Part shown: positions 16,160-25,306 of the stretch, piece by piece | Layout: each line of letters starts with the position of its first letter | Position numbering within the stretch: the first letter of the stretch is position 1 | Source of the DNA: DASPWV01 sp046726375 | GTDB lineage: Bacteria > Acidobacteriota > Vicinamibacteria > Vicinamibacterales > UBA2999 | Direction of reading: 5' to 3' | Length of the DNA stretch: 64,000 nt | Assembly: GCA_046726375.1 (NCBI GenBank) | Contig: JBKPAJ010000075.1 | Location: forward strand, 1-64,000 | The notes under the pieces: model-generated | Seen by the model: only the letters and a program-made list of their open reading frames with translations | The model's database searches: none | Told to the model about the DNA's origin: nothing | Translations under genes and position numbers: made by a program

Positions 16160-16981
16160 TCAGCCCTTCTTCCGCAGCTCCGCGATGATGGCCTGCAGCG
16201 CCTCAATAATCTCGTCCTTCGATGCGCTGCGCTTGTTGAAGCTCAAACGAAGGTTGAACGTCTTGTCCTGCGGCTTGAAGTTGAACGTGAATGACTTCGG
16301 CCGGCCGGCTTTCGGTGTCTGCGTCTCCTTGCGCACCTGCTCGCGCGTCGCGCCGCCCTGGCTGGCGATCTTTTCCACGAGGGCCAGCATCTTGGCCAGG
16401 TCGCCCTGACGCACGATTTGCAGCAACAGCGACTTGTTGGTGATATCTGCCAGCCGGCAGACTTTGCGGACTTCCGCCGGCATGTTGTGCAGCGTCAGCG
16501 ACTCGGTAATCGACGTTCGCGACTTGCCGAGACGTTTGGCCAGGTCCTCGTGCGTGTAGCCGCAGCGTTGCGCGAGGCTGTGCATGGCTTCGGATTCTTC
16601 GAACGGCGTCAGGTCCTTGCGCTGGATGTTCTCGACGAGCGCAAGCTCCAGCATCTCAGTGTCGTCGACGTCGCGCACCACCCCCGGGATCTCGTGCAGT
16701 CCCGCCTGAATCGCCGCGTGATACCTTCGTTCGCCAGCGATGATCTGATACCGCGATCCCCGCTGCCGCAGCACAAGCGGCTCGATAATCCCTTTTTCGG
16801 TGATCGACGCGATGAGCTCGGACAAGTCGCCCATGGCCTGGCGCGGCTGGTCGGGATTGGGGTCGATCAGGTCGATCGGCACCATGCGGCCGACCGGCGT
16901 GCCGGCCGACGCGGCGAGGGTCTCCACGTAATGCGCGTCGTGGCGCATTCGCAGCGTGTCGGGCAAGCCTCGCTTAGGCAC
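16160..16981 (-). CDS. parB: chromosome-partitioning protein ParB
   Basis: A 273-residue ParB/Spo0J protein that loads on parS as a CTP-dependent clamp and forms the segregation complex with ParA. The N-terminal CTPase motifs are visible (IDPNPDQPRQ, IIAGERRYHAA, ALVENIQRKDLTPFEESEA). The helix-turn-helix is YTHEDLAKRLGKSRTSITESL. The Lys-rich C-terminal dimerisation region follows. It starts with GTG and overlaps the end of parA by 8 nt. I saw no full parS 16-mer in the window. The position next to a dif-like site, rather than near oriC, would be unusual. Confidence 0.9.
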   Translation of the reverse strand: MPKRGLPDTLRMRHDAHYVETLAASAGTPVGRMVPIDLIDPNPDQPRQAMGDLSELIASITEKGIIEPLVLRQRGSRYQIIAGERRYHAAIQAGLHEIPGVVRDVDDTEMLELALVENIQRKDLTPFEESEAMHSLAQRCGYTHEDLAKRLGKSRTSITESLTLHNMPAEVRKVCRLADITNKSLLLQIVRQGDLAKMLALVEKIASQGGATREQVRKETQTPKAGRPKSFTFNFKPQDKTFNLRLSFNKRSASKDEIIEALQAIIAELRKKG

Positions 16982-17729
16982 GATCCATTACCTCCTCGCA
17001 CAGGCTGTAGTATTCGGTCGCGCCGCTCGAATCGGGCGCGAACGTAAAAATTGATTCGCGGTACGCCGGGCTTTCCTCCAGCCGCACGCTCTTGCTGATT
17101 ACGGTTCTGAACACTTTGTCGCCAAACACTTTCTTGATTTGTTCTCGGATGTCACGCCCGAGCGCGGTCCGACGATCATGCATCGTGATCACGACGCCGA
17201 GAATGCGCAATTCCGGATTGGGGCGCTGCCGCACCTTTTCAATCGTTTCGAGCAGGTCGTCGGTGCCTTCGAGCGCGAAGTACGACGACTGGATGGGAAT
17301 GAGCAAATGGGTCGCGGCGACGAGCGCGTTGACGGTCAAGAGCCCCAGCGCCGGCGGGCAGTCAATCACGACGTGCTGGTATTCCTTCTTGAGCGCCTTG
17401 AGTTGATCCTTCAGGCGGAACGGCGCGTCGAGCTCGCCCGTCATGCGCGCCTCGAGCTTGGCGAGGGCGATGCGCGCCGGCGCCACCGCCAACTGCGGCA
17501 GCGTCGTCGGCTTGACGATGCTGCCGAGCGTGGTCGCGGGATCGACGAAGACGTCGTACATGCTCTTTTCGATCGCGCGCAGATCGACGAACGACATGCT
17601 GCTGTTCGCTTGCGGATCGAGATCGACGAGCAACGTTTTCTTGCTGCGCAGCGCCAGCGCCGCAGCGAGGTTGATGGCAGTCGTCGTCTTACCGACGCCG
17701 CCTTTCTGGTTGGCGATCGCGAGAATCAT
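16974..17729 (-). CDS. parA: chromosome-partitioning ATPase ParA (Soj)
   Basis: A 251-residue Walker-type ParA ATPase. The deviant Walker A motif is KGGVGKTTTAIN (residues 9-20), Walker A' is LLVDLDPQANSS and Walker B is HVVIDCPPALG. It has no N-terminal helix-turn-helix, so it is the chromosomal/Soj (Ib-like) size class. It works with ParB, encoded by the overlapping downstream gene, to move the replicated origins. The upstream gap holds a GGAGATTTGGAGAT repeat. Confidence 0.92.
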   Translation of the reverse strand: MILAIANQKGGVGKTTTAINLAAALALRSKKTLLVDLDPQANSSMSFVDLRAIEKSMYDVFVDPATTLGSIVKPTTLPQLAVAPARIALAKLEARMTGELDAPFRLKDQLKALKKEYQHVVIDCPPALGLLTVNALVAATHLLIPIQSSYFALEGTDDLLETIEKVRQRPNPELRILGVVITMHDRRTALGRDIREQIKKVFGDKVFRTVISKSVRLEESPAYRESIFTFAPDSSGATEYYSLCEEVMDRA

Positions 17730-17862
17730 GCAAGGTGCGGTGCGCTGGGAGGGACGCGCAGGGATTGTATGTCGGCTGCGGAATTTCGCACAAGCGCGCG
17801 AGGTAACGTATTGGACGGTGGAGAGTTGCAGAAATTGTCGGCCGGCCGACGGGTGAACGTCC

Positions 17863-17953
17863 GAATTTAGAGATTTGGAGATTTGGAGATTTGGAGATGA
17901 TTTGGAGATCTCCAGTTGCCTCCAAATCCCCAGATCTCGAGATCTCCAAATTC
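17863..17953. repeat. GGAGATTTGGAGAT family intergenic repeat, copy 1
   Basis: About 90 bp made of GAGATTTGG units on the left and their complements (TCTCCAAAT) on the right. It is bounded by GAATTTAGAG and CTCCAAATTC, so it could fold into one long hairpin. It ends at the bfn stop codon. Related copies lie at 27583-28025 and 51167-51290. Confidence 0.75.
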
Positions 17954-18437
17954 ACATCTTGTACTTCCCCATCTCCTCGGGGTCGAGCGACTCGAGCCAC
18001 TGCTGCAACCGATCCGAATCCTGCTTCTCGTTGCTGAAGTCCACGCTCTTCGCGTTGTCGATCACTTTCTCGTCGACGAGGATCGGCGCACGCGTGCGGA
18101 GCGCGAGCGCGATCGCATCGCTTGGCCGCGCGTCGATCGCCACCGGACCGGCGGCGGTCTGCAAATGGATCAGCGCGTAGAAGGTGTTCTCCTTGAGATC
18201 GCACACGACGATCCGCACGACCGCCGCCTGGAGATCCTGGATCACGTTGCGCAGCAGATCGTGCGTCATCGGACGCGGCGTCTGGATGTTCTCGATCTGG
18301 AGCGCGATCGCATTGGCCTCGAAGATGCCGACCCAGATCGGCAGCACCTTCTGACCGTCCTGATCGCGCAGGATGATGATGGGCATGTTGGTGATGGGAT
18401 CGACCATCAACCCTTTGATCGTCATCTCGATCAGCAT
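17952..18437 (-). CDS. bifunctional nuclease (BFN/DUF151) domain protein
   Basis: A 161-residue protein with the DUF151 bifunctional-nuclease fold. Features are GLMVDPITNMPIIILRDQDG, LPIWVGIFEANAIAL, RPMTHDLLRNVI and a DARPSDAIALALRTRAPI stretch. The fold is known from plant BFN proteins with RNase/DNase activity, and is common as an uncharacterised bacterial protein. Its start overlaps the miaB stop, suggesting one transcript with miaB. Its true bacterial function is unknown. A repeat abuts its stop codon. Confidence 0.8.
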   Translation of the reverse strand: MLIEMTIKGLMVDPITNMPIIILRDQDGQKVLPIWVGIFEANAIALQIENIQTPRPMTHDLLRNVIQDLQAAVVRIVVCDLKENTFYALIHLQTAAGPVAIDARPSDAIALALRTRAPILVDEKVIDNAKSVDFSNEKQDSDRLQQWLESLDPEEMGKYKM

Positions 18438-19819
18438 CGGCTGCCTACCTGACTGTGAACGTCGCGGCCGACGGCGTCAAGCTCGTCAGGGTCCGTGCCG
18501 CACGTGACGCCCCACAAGCTATGCGCACCCGCGCGCCGCACGGTGACGTTTACGAGCTGTCCGACGAGCGCTGGATCGCCGGCGAAGTTCACCACTGTAT
18601 TGCCGCTCGTCCGCCCTGAGAGCTCCCACGCGCGCCGGCGGCTGACGGCATCGACGAGCACTTCCACCGTGTTCCCCACCGCGGCCTCGTGCCGCTCGAT
18701 CTGAATGCGTCGCTGCAGCGCCTGCAGCGCCACAATGCGCCGCGTCTTTACCCCGTCCGGCACATCGTCGGCAAGGCGCTTGGCGGCAAGCGTGTTCGGG
18801 CGCTCCGAGTACTTGAACGAAAACATGTACGAGAAGCGCACGGTTTCAGTCAGCGCCAGCGTCTCCTCGAAGTCCGCCTCCGTTTCGCCGGGAAAGCCAA
18901 CAATCATATCGGTCGATATCGGAATGTTCGGGATGGCCTCTTGGATCCGCTCAACCAGATGGAGATATTGCTCGCGCGTGTGGCGGCGCCGCATCGCCTG
19001 GAGCACGCGCGTGGAACCCGATTGCACCGGCAGGTGCATGTGCTTGCAGACGGCCGGCAGGTCGCGCACCGCGGCGATCAGACGCTCCGACGCGTGCCGC
19101 GGGTGCGGGCTCGCGAACCGGATGCGGCGGACTCCCGGCACGTTGTTGACCGCCTCGAGCAGCCCCGGAAAGTCGCACCCGGGGTCGTCGGGCGAGGAAT
19201 AGTGATTCACGATCTGACCGAGAAGATGAATCTCCTGCCGCCCGCTCGCCACCGCCTCACGCACTTCGCCGAGGATCTCCGCCTTGGCGCGCATGCGCTC
19301 ATGGCCCCGGGTGTACGGGACCACGCAGTAGCTGCAATAGTCGTTGCAGCCTTCGATGATGGTGACGTACGCCTTCACCGGATCGCCGCGGCGTGTCAGA
19401 CCCAGGGCAAACGACGGCTCTTCGTACGGAGTGGAAATGTCGATGACAGGTGACGCTATGTCCCGCGCGCGGGCTTGTTCGACCAGCATGGGCAGCATCT
19501 TGACGCGTTGCGTGCCGATGACAATGTCGATCAGGTCTGACTTTTCGAGGAGCCGATTCCCCTCCTGCTGCGCCACGCAGCCGGCGACCACGACCATGGG
19601 CGCGTGCCCCGTAGCACGATTCAACCCCTTGAGGTCGCCGAGGCGCGTATAGAGCTTGTCTTCCGCTTTCTCGCGGACGCTGCACGTATTGATGACGACG
19701 AGGTCGGCGTCGATGTCGGCCTCGGCGCGTTCGTAGCCAGACGATTCGAGCAGCCCCGCGATTCTCTCGGAATCGTGGACGTTCATCTGGCATCCGTAGG
19801 TTTCGATGAAATACTTCAT
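18431..19819 (-). CDS. miaB: tRNA-2-methylthio-N6-dimethylallyladenosine synthase
   Basis: A 462-residue radical-SAM methylthiotransferase that adds the 2-methylthio group to i6A37 of tRNAs. An N-terminal UPF0004 domain carries cluster cysteines (TYGCQMN, NTCSVRE, AGCVAQQ). The radical-SAM motif is EGCNDYCSYCVVPYTRG (CxxxCxxC) near residue 158. A C-terminal TRAM domain starts near 385. Length is normal. It overlaps the downstream bfn gene by 7 nt. Confidence 0.94.
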   Translation of the reverse strand: MKYFIETYGCQMNVHDSERIAGLLESSGYERAEADIDADLVVINTCSVREKAEDKLYTRLGDLKGLNRATGHAPMVVVAGCVAQQEGNRLLEKSDLIDIVIGTQRVKMLPMLVEQARARDIASPVIDISTPYEEPSFALGLTRRGDPVKAYVTIIEGCNDYCSYCVVPYTRGHERMRAKAEILGEVREAVASGRQEIHLLGQIVNHYSSPDDPGCDFPGLLEAVNNVPGVRRIRFASPHPRHASERLIAAVRDLPAVCKHMHLPVQSGSTRVLQAMRRRHTREQYLHLVERIQEAIPNIPISTDMIVGFPGETEADFEETLALTETVRFSYMFSFKYSERPNTLAAKRLADDVPDGVKTRRIVALQALQRRIQIERHEAAVGNTVEVLVDAVSRRRAWELSGRTSGNTVVNFAGDPALVGQLVNVTVRRAGAHSLWGVTCGTDPDELDAVGRDVHSQVGSRC

Positions 19820-19949
19820 ATGCCTGAATACTTATGCGGTGACTGCATACCCCGCTGGTCAAACGGGTGGGCTGGGTCCGGGTATTTTGGCGGATTCAAT
19901 CTTCCCATCCTTGCCTGTCGGCACCCGCCCCGCCCTACCTGCGCCTGCC

Positions 19950-21647
19950 CTACCTTCGCTTTCGCCTTTCGCCTTTCGCCTGCCCTGAGCGAACGTCGCC
20001 GACTCTGACGGCCTGCCCGCCGCGCACGCTCGCTGCCAACAATTCTCTCGCACTTGCCCGTGCCTGAGCACCGGCATCTATCCCACCAATCATTCGGGCC
20101 AACTCCTCCACTCGGGCCTCCTCGTCGAGACGCCGCACCGAGGTCACCGTGCGCGCTCTCCTGACGCTCTTCTCGATATAGAAGTGGGTCGTGCCGGCGG
20201 CCGCGATTTGTGGCAGGTGGGTAATGCAAAGCACCTGGAATCGATCGCCGAGCGCGCGCAGTTTCTGCCCCACCACTGTCGCAACCCGGCCTCCGATGCC
20301 GGCATCCACCTCGTCAAAGATCAACGTCTTGCCCGGCTGGTCGCGTGTGGCGAGTGTCTTGAGCGCCAGCATGACGCGCGAGAGTTCGCCGCCCGACACG
20401 ATGCGTGCGAGCGGACGCAACTCCTCGCCCGGGTTAGGCGATAGGTAGAACTCGCCGGTGTCGATGCCGCGCTCCGACCATCGCGCTTCGTCCTCGCTTG
20501 TCGTCAGGCGCGCTTCGAAGCGCGTGCGCTCCATCGCGAGATCGGCGAGTTCGTGTTCGAGCGCGGCCGCGAATTTTGTCGCCGCGGCGCGTCGGCCCTC
20601 CGACAGTTGTCGCGCTTCGCGGAGAAACTCCTGTGCCGCGTCTGCCAGCACCGACTCAATCGCCGCCGCACTGCCGCCCCCGCCTGTCAGGGCGCTGTAC
20701 TCAGCATCGAGCGCATCGCGCCGGGCAATCACCTCAGCTAGCGTCGGCCCGTGCTTTCGTTTCAGGCGCTCGAGCAGCGCAAGGCGCTCTTCCACGTGCT
20801 GGAGCCGGGCAGGCGAGGCGTCGATACCCTCGGCGAAGTCGCGAAGAGTAAAGGCCAGATCCTCGAGCTGCGCCTTGATGCCGTCCTGCTGATCGAGGTA
20901 TTGCGCAAATTTCGGATCGATCGAGGCGAGCTCCGCCACCCGCTTCCACACGTGCGCGAGCGCGCTCAGCGCCGAGGATTCAGATTCGTAAAGCTCGCTG
21001 TAGCTCTCGCCGCAGAGACGCTGGATCATGTCGGCGCTTCGCAGAATCTGCCGGGTGGCGGCAAGCTCCTCGTCTTCATCAGGCTCGAGCACCGCCTTCT
21101 TCAACTCGGAGAGCTGGAATTCCACCAGCTCGAGCCGCGCGGCCCGCTCGCGGCTGTCCATGCGCAGCCGATCGAGCTGCTCGCGCAGTGATCGCACTTT
21201 TGCAAACGCCACGGCAACGCGAGTCTGCGTGCTGTCGAGTCCGGCCCAGCCGTCGAGTACCGGCAGATGCTGTTCTGGGTCCAGGAGTTGTTGATGTTCG
21301 TGCTGCCCGTGCAACTCGACGAGCCGATTCGAAAGGTCCTTGAGCGCCGCGGCGGTCGCCAACGCCCCGGAGATGAACGCGCGGCTCCGGCCCTGCGCTG
21401 TGAGCTCGCGTCGGACGATAAGCTCGGTATCGTCAGGCGCGTCGAAGATGGCTTCGACGGTGGCGAGCTCTTCGCCGGTCCGCACCAGATCGCTCGAAGC
21501 ACGGCCCCCGAGGAGCAGCCCGACGGCTTCAACGAGGATGGATTTTCCAGCTCCCGTCTCCCCCGTCAGGATGTTAAACGCTTGTTCAAACTCGACCGAG
21601 ACCGACTCGATGACCGCGAGGTTACGTATCGCCAGATAGCGGAGCAC
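19950..21647 (-). CDS. recN: DNA repair protein RecN
   Basis: A 565-residue SMC-like ATPase of double-strand-break repair. Walker A is LTGETGAGKS (residues 28-37), followed by a central coiled coil (about 150-370). The C-terminal ABC signature is VSGGELSRVMLALK and Walker B is KTLIFDEVDAGIGG. The last ~20 residues are basic and repeat-like and extend into low-complexity DNA before the stop. The ATG start (MLRYLAIRNLAVIE) is canonical. It is divergent from the tolQ cluster. Confidence 0.94.
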   Translation of the reverse strand: MLRYLAIRNLAVIESVSVEFEQAFNILTGETGAGKSILVEAVGLLLGGRASSDLVRTGEELATVEAIFDAPDDTELIVRRELTAQGRSRAFISGALATAAALKDLSNRLVELHGQHEHQQLLDPEQHLPVLDGWAGLDSTQTRVAVAFAKVRSLREQLDRLRMDSRERAARLELVEFQLSELKKAVLEPDEDEELAATRQILRSADMIQRLCGESYSELYESESSALSALAHVWKRVAELASIDPKFAQYLDQQDGIKAQLEDLAFTLRDFAEGIDASPARLQHVEERLALLERLKRKHGPTLAEVIARRDALDAEYSALTGGGGSAAAIESVLADAAQEFLREARQLSEGRRAAATKFAAALEHELADLAMERTRFEARLTTSEDEARWSERGIDTGEFYLSPNPGEELRPLARIVSGGELSRVMLALKTLATRDQPGKTLIFDEVDAGIGGRVATVVGQKLRALGDRFQVLCITHLPQIAAAGTTHFYIEKSVRRARTVTSVRRLDEEARVEELARMIGGIDAGAQARASARELLAASVRGGQAVRVGDVRSGQAKGERRKRR

Positions 21648-21654
21648 GAGGCGA

Positions 21655-21780
21655 TTGTAGATTGCGGATTGATGATTGAAGATTGGATTGGAGGGGACTT
21701 CGGCTCGGTGATCAATCGACCTATCAATCCGGCATCGGCAATCAACCGTCCGAAATGTCCGCGAAGTCCCACGCAGTCAG
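21655..21780. repeat. GATTGCAGATT family repeat between recN and tolQ
   Basis: Begins with imperfect GATTG(T/C)AGATT / GATTGATGATTGAAGATTGG units directly upstream of recN. It ends with ATCAATCCGG/GGCAATCAACCG-type complements and a GGGGACTTCG ... CGAAGTCCC inverted pair. Related stretches are at 49247-49393 and 56407-56496. It lies in a divergent promoter region. Confidence 0.55.
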
Positions 21781-21925
21781 CGGTTTGACAGAATTTCACA
21801 GCATGTGGTACCGTTTCACGAATCCGCGCTCACCCAGCAGCGCATTCCCCGATCGATTCAACCCGGAGGGCTTGTTGCCGACGCCTGGAGCGTTTGTCCT
21901 GGCACTGCAACTTCAGGGGGGTGCT

Positions 21926-22630
21926 GTGTCCTCTCCCGAAGCTGCGGCAGATTTCATTCAACTGATTCGTGGAGCGAGCCCCGCCGTCCAGGGCGTGCTG
22001 CTGTTCCTGATGCTGTTCTCGGTGGCGTCCTGGGCCATCGTGCTTTACAAGGCCTGGGTCTTCAGCCGCCTGGAAAAGCAGTCGGCCACCTTCCTGGATG
22101 TCTTCCGCCGCAGCACCAAGTTTTCCGAGGTGCAGGCGGTCTGTAAGTCGCTGGCCGACAGCCCGCTGGTAGGCATCTTCCAGGCGGGCTATGCGGAATT
22201 GAACCTGCAGTTGCGCCAGCCGGCGGCCTCAGGCAGTCCCGGAAGCCCTGCGCCGCGTCCAACCCTGAAGAGTCTGTCGGCGGTGGACCGCGCGTTGCTG
22301 CGCGCGTCGAACGTCGAGGTCATCAAACTGGAGAAGCGCGTGCCATTTCTCGCCACCACTGCCAGCATCACCCCGTTCATCGGGCTGCTCGGCACCGTGT
22401 GGGGCATCATGACCGCCTTCGAAGCAATCGGCCGCCAGGGATCGACCGATCTCGCGGTTGTCGCCCCCGGCATCGCGGAAGCGCTCATCACCACCGCGAT
22501 GGGTCTGTTCGCTGCGATCCCGGCGGTCTACTTCTACAACCACTTCACGACGAAGGTGAAAACCTTGGCCGCGGACATGGATGATTTCGCGCTCGAGTTC
22601 CTCAATATCGCTGAAAGGAATTTCACCTAG
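21926..22630 (+). CDS. tolQ: TolQ/ExbB-type proton channel protein
   Basis: A 234-residue MotA/TolQ/ExbB family inner-membrane protein with three helices: TM1 near GVLLFLMLFSVASWAIVLY, then TM2/TM3 in FLATTASITPFIGLLGTVWGIMTAF and ITTAMGLFAAIPAVYFYNHF. The conserved channel residues Thr/Pro are present in TASITPFIGLLGTV and TTAMGLFAAIPAV. It forms the proton-driven motor with TolR. I chose the GTG at 21926 because AGGGGGG precedes it and it puts ~20 residues before TM1, as in E. coli TolQ; an ATG at 21803 in the same frame is the alternative. It is the first gene of the tol-pal group. Confidence 0.88.
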   Translation: MSSPEAAADFIQLIRGASPAVQGVLLFLMLFSVASWAIVLYKAWVFSRLEKQSATFLDVFRRSTKFSEVQAVCKSLADSPLVGIFQAGYAELNLQLRQPAASGSPGSPAPRPTLKSLSAVDRALLRASNVEVIKLEKRVPFLATTASITPFIGLLGTVWGIMTAFEAIGRQGSTDLAVVAPGIAEALITTAMGLFAAIPAVYFYNHFTTKVKTLAADMDDFALEFLNIAERNFT

Positions 22631-22632
22631 CG

Positions 22633-23094
22633 ATGCCGAAAGTCATGGCGCAGCCCTCGGCAGGAGACGCACGCGGCCGGCGAGGGCGCCGCGTGTCGAG
22701 CACGCTCGCGGAGATCAACGTTATCCCGCTGGTTGATGTGATGCTGGTGCTGCTCATCATCTTCATGGTGGCGGCGCCGATGCTACAGCGCGGAGTGGAA
22801 GTCAATTTGCCGCAGGCACGCAACACGCAGAAGCTTACGCAGGAGCTGATTTACATCACGGTTCCACTTTCGTACCGTCAGGATCGTAAGGTCTTTCTCG
22901 ACGACGAGGCAGTGTCGATCGATTTTCTGGCGGAGCGGACGCGGCAGGCGATGCTTGGACGGAGCCAGCGCTCCGTCTATCTCCGCAGCGATGGCGAAGT
23001 GCAGATGCAGGAGTTGCTGCAGGTGTTCGATCGTTTGAAGGAAGGCGGAATCGAGCGCGTGGGCATCGTCGCCCAGCAGCGAGGACGACAGTAG
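22633..23094 (+). CDS. tolR: TolR/ExbD biopolymer transport protein
   Basis: A 153-residue single-pass protein. A cytoplasmic Arg-rich N-terminus precedes the helix VIPLVDVMLVLLIIFMVAAPM, which carries the essential Asp (INVIPLVDVML). A periplasmic ExbD domain follows, with VYLRSDGEVQMQELLQVFDRL. It couples proton flow through TolQ to the TonB/TolA-like partner. It follows tolQ by 2 nt, and its stop overlaps the next gene's GTG. Confidence 0.92.
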   Translation: MPKVMAQPSAGDARGRRGRRVSSTLAEINVIPLVDVMLVLLIIFMVAAPMLQRGVEVNLPQARNTQKLTQELIYITVPLSYRQDRKVFLDDEAVSIDFLAERTRQAMLGRSQRSVYLRSDGEVQMQELLQVFDRLKEGGIERVGIVAQQRGRQ

Positions 23095-23870
23095 TGGACG
23101 CCGTTTCTCAGGTTCTGGCGGGTCGCGGGCGCGAGCTTGGCGGCATGGACCGGATGCTGGCGGCATCAGCGGCCGGCCACTTCGCGCTCGTCGCCCTGAT
23201 TGCGCTGTTGCCGGCGTCGTGGCTCGGCGGCCACTTGCAGAAAGAGCCTGAGAACGTCATGACGATCAGCCTGGGTGGTCCCGAGGGACCGCGCACCGGC
23301 ATGACGACGGCGGATGCGCGGCCGATTCAAACCACGGCCGTGGAAACCAGAAAAGCGATCGAACCGGTACGTCCGCCGGCCGCACGCGAACCGGAGATGG
23401 TCGAGCCGAAAAAACTCGCGCCTAAGAAAGCGGAAGCGAAAATGGAAAATCCGGCGAAAGATGCCAAGAGCCGGACTCCCACACGCGGCGCGGAAGTACG
23501 GCCTGGCAGCGCCGTCGCGGAAACCGGCGCGCGCGGCCAGGGGTTTGGGCTGTCGGCCGGCGGGTTTGGATCGGCCGGCTATTTGGATGTCGCGAATTTC
23601 TGTTGCCCGGAATATCTATCCACGATGCTCGAGTTGATCAGACGTAATTGGGATAGGAATCAACAGGCCGCTGGCACCACGGTGATGCGTTACACCATTC
23701 AACGTGACGGCCGCATCACTGACGTCCTCGTCGAACGCTCCAGCGGATATGCCGCGCTCGACTTCATGGCGCAACGCGCGCTTCTCAACACTCGGGAATT
23801 GCCGCCGCTGCCCGCGGCGTTTACCGAGCCATCGCTAACGGTTCATCTGATCTTTGAATATTTGAGATGA
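23094..23870 (+). CDS. TonB/TolA-like energy transducer with TonB C-terminal domain
   Basis: 258 residues: an N-terminal signal anchor (AASAAGHFALVALIALLPASWLGG), a Lys/Glu/Pro/Ala-rich periplasmic spacer (about 80-150), and a C-terminal TonB-like domain (residues ~165-258) with IRRNWDRNQ, RYTIQRDGRITDVLVERSSGY and ALLNTRELPPLP. Its place between tolR and tolB is where TolA sits in proteobacteria, so it probably does TolA's job while using a TonB-type C-domain. It contains a vicinal Cys pair (NFCCPEYL) just before the C-domain. It starts at GTG in a TAGTG overlap. Confidence 0.88.
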   Translation: MDAVSQVLAGRGRELGGMDRMLAASAAGHFALVALIALLPASWLGGHLQKEPENVMTISLGGPEGPRTGMTTADARPIQTTAVETRKAIEPVRPPAAREPEMVEPKKLAPKKAEAKMENPAKDAKSRTPTRGAEVRPGSAVAETGARGQGFGLSAGGFGSAGYLDVANFCCPEYLSTMLELIRRNWDRNQQAAGTTVMRYTIQRDGRITDVLVERSSGYAALDFMAQRALLNTRELPPLPAAFTEPSLTVHLIFEYLR

Positions 23871-25231
23871 CGATACCTACCTTTTTGTCCTTGCTCTCGT
23901 TGGTCGTGCTGACAATGGTCGCGGCCTCGGCGCAGCAGCCACCGGCGCAGCCCCCGGCCCCGCAGCAACCCAGCAACATCGAACTTCGATTGACGGGCGA
24001 CCCGGGCACGCCGCCACGACTGGCGGTGCCGGACTTCCTCGCGCTCTCCGCCGACAAGGAAACACAGGACGCGGCGCGGGTGATCGCCGAAGTGCTGTGG
24101 AATGATCTCGACTTCGAGCGCGAGTTTTACATGATTCCGCGCGATACCTACCGATCGATCCCACGGCCGCCGAGCATCGCCGCCCCGCCGTTCGATCAAT
24201 GGCGCGAGCTTGGCGCCGATGGCCTACTCGTCGGTTCGGTCCAGAAGAACGGCAACGACTTCCGGATCGAGATGCGCCTGTACAACGTGCGTGCGCGACA
24301 GCAGATTTATTCTCGCGAGTACAGCGGCTCGGCGGCAAACCCGCGCCTCTACTCTCACACGATTGCGGACGAAGTGCACGAGTCACAACGGCAATTGCGA
24401 GGCGTGGCGCGGACCAAGCTGACTTTTTCCTCGGATCGCAATCGTGACCGCGTCACCGGTACCGTCGAGAACCGCGATGTCAAGGAGGTGTACATCGCGG
24501 ATTACGACGGCGCGAACCAGCGCCGGATCACGATCAACCGCCAGTTGAACATCACACCGGTGTGGGCGCCCGACGGCCGCTCCATCGCATACACGTCATA
24601 CCGCAGCGGCTTTCCTGACATCTACATCTCAATGATTTATCAGGGGACGATGAGCACGCCGACCAAGGGCGTGGGGCAGAATTTTCTGCCGGCGTTCTCG
24701 CCTGACGGCACGCGCATCGCGTTCACATCGAACCGGGACGGCAACTCCGAGATCTACGTAATGAATCGCGACGGCAGCAATATGCGCCGCTTGACGAGTC
24801 ATCCTGGCATCGACGTTACGCCAACCTGGTCGCCTACGGGTACACAGATCGCGTTTACGTCGGACCGATCGGGCTCACCAGCGATTTATGTCGTTGACAC
24901 CGATGGTTTGGGGCTCCGGCGCATCAGCTCCGACAGCTACGCCGATCGTCCAACCTGGTCGCCTGCGCCATACAACGAGATCGCCTATACCGCGCGCACA
25001 GGGCCCGGCTTCGATCTCAAGGTGTTGAACATCGCGAGCGGGGAAATCCGTCAGATCACGTTTGGCGAAGGGAGCAATGAAAGCCCTGCGTGGGCGCCGA
25101 ACGGACGGCACATGGCGTTTACGTCCACGCGCGGGGGGCGCACCCAGGTGTTTACTGTCGATCGCGACGGCAAGAACGTGCGTCAGATCACGCGTGAAGG
25201 CAATAATTTCACGCCAAACTGGTCACAGTAA
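23867..25231 (+). CDS. tolB: Tol-Pal system beta-propeller protein TolB
   Basis: A 454-residue periplasmic protein with a signal peptide (residues 1-24). The N-terminal TolB domain (about 35-190) includes LVGSVQKNGNDFRIEMRLY and RQQIYSREYSG. A six-bladed propeller of WD40-like PD40 repeats follows, recognisable by repeated GTRIAFTSNRDGNSEIYVMNRDG-type blades. Length is typical. It binds Pal and the OM porin network during cell constriction. It overlaps the preceding transducer by ATGA. Confidence 0.93.
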   Translation: MTIPTFLSLLSLVVLTMVAASAQQPPAQPPAPQQPSNIELRLTGDPGTPPRLAVPDFLALSADKETQDAARVIAEVLWNDLDFEREFYMIPRDTYRSIPRPPSIAAPPFDQWRELGADGLLVGSVQKNGNDFRIEMRLYNVRARQQIYSREYSGSAANPRLYSHTIADEVHESQRQLRGVARTKLTFSSDRNRDRVTGTVENRDVKEVYIADYDGANQRRITINRQLNITPVWAPDGRSIAYTSYRSGFPDIYISMIYQGTMSTPTKGVGQNFLPAFSPDGTRIAFTSNRDGNSEIYVMNRDGSNMRRLTSHPGIDVTPTWSPTGTQIAFTSDRSGSPAIYVVDTDGLGLRRISSDSYADRPTWSPAPYNEIAYTARTGPGFDLKVLNIASGEIRQITFGEGSNESPAWAPNGRHMAFTSTRGGRTQVFTVDRDGKNVRQITREGNNFTPNWSQ

Positions 25232-25306
25232 CGCGGTGCGACAGGTGCGGAGGGTGCGAGGAGTACGAAGGGTGCGGTGCAATAAGGCGGTCGGCCGCAG
25301 GATCCT

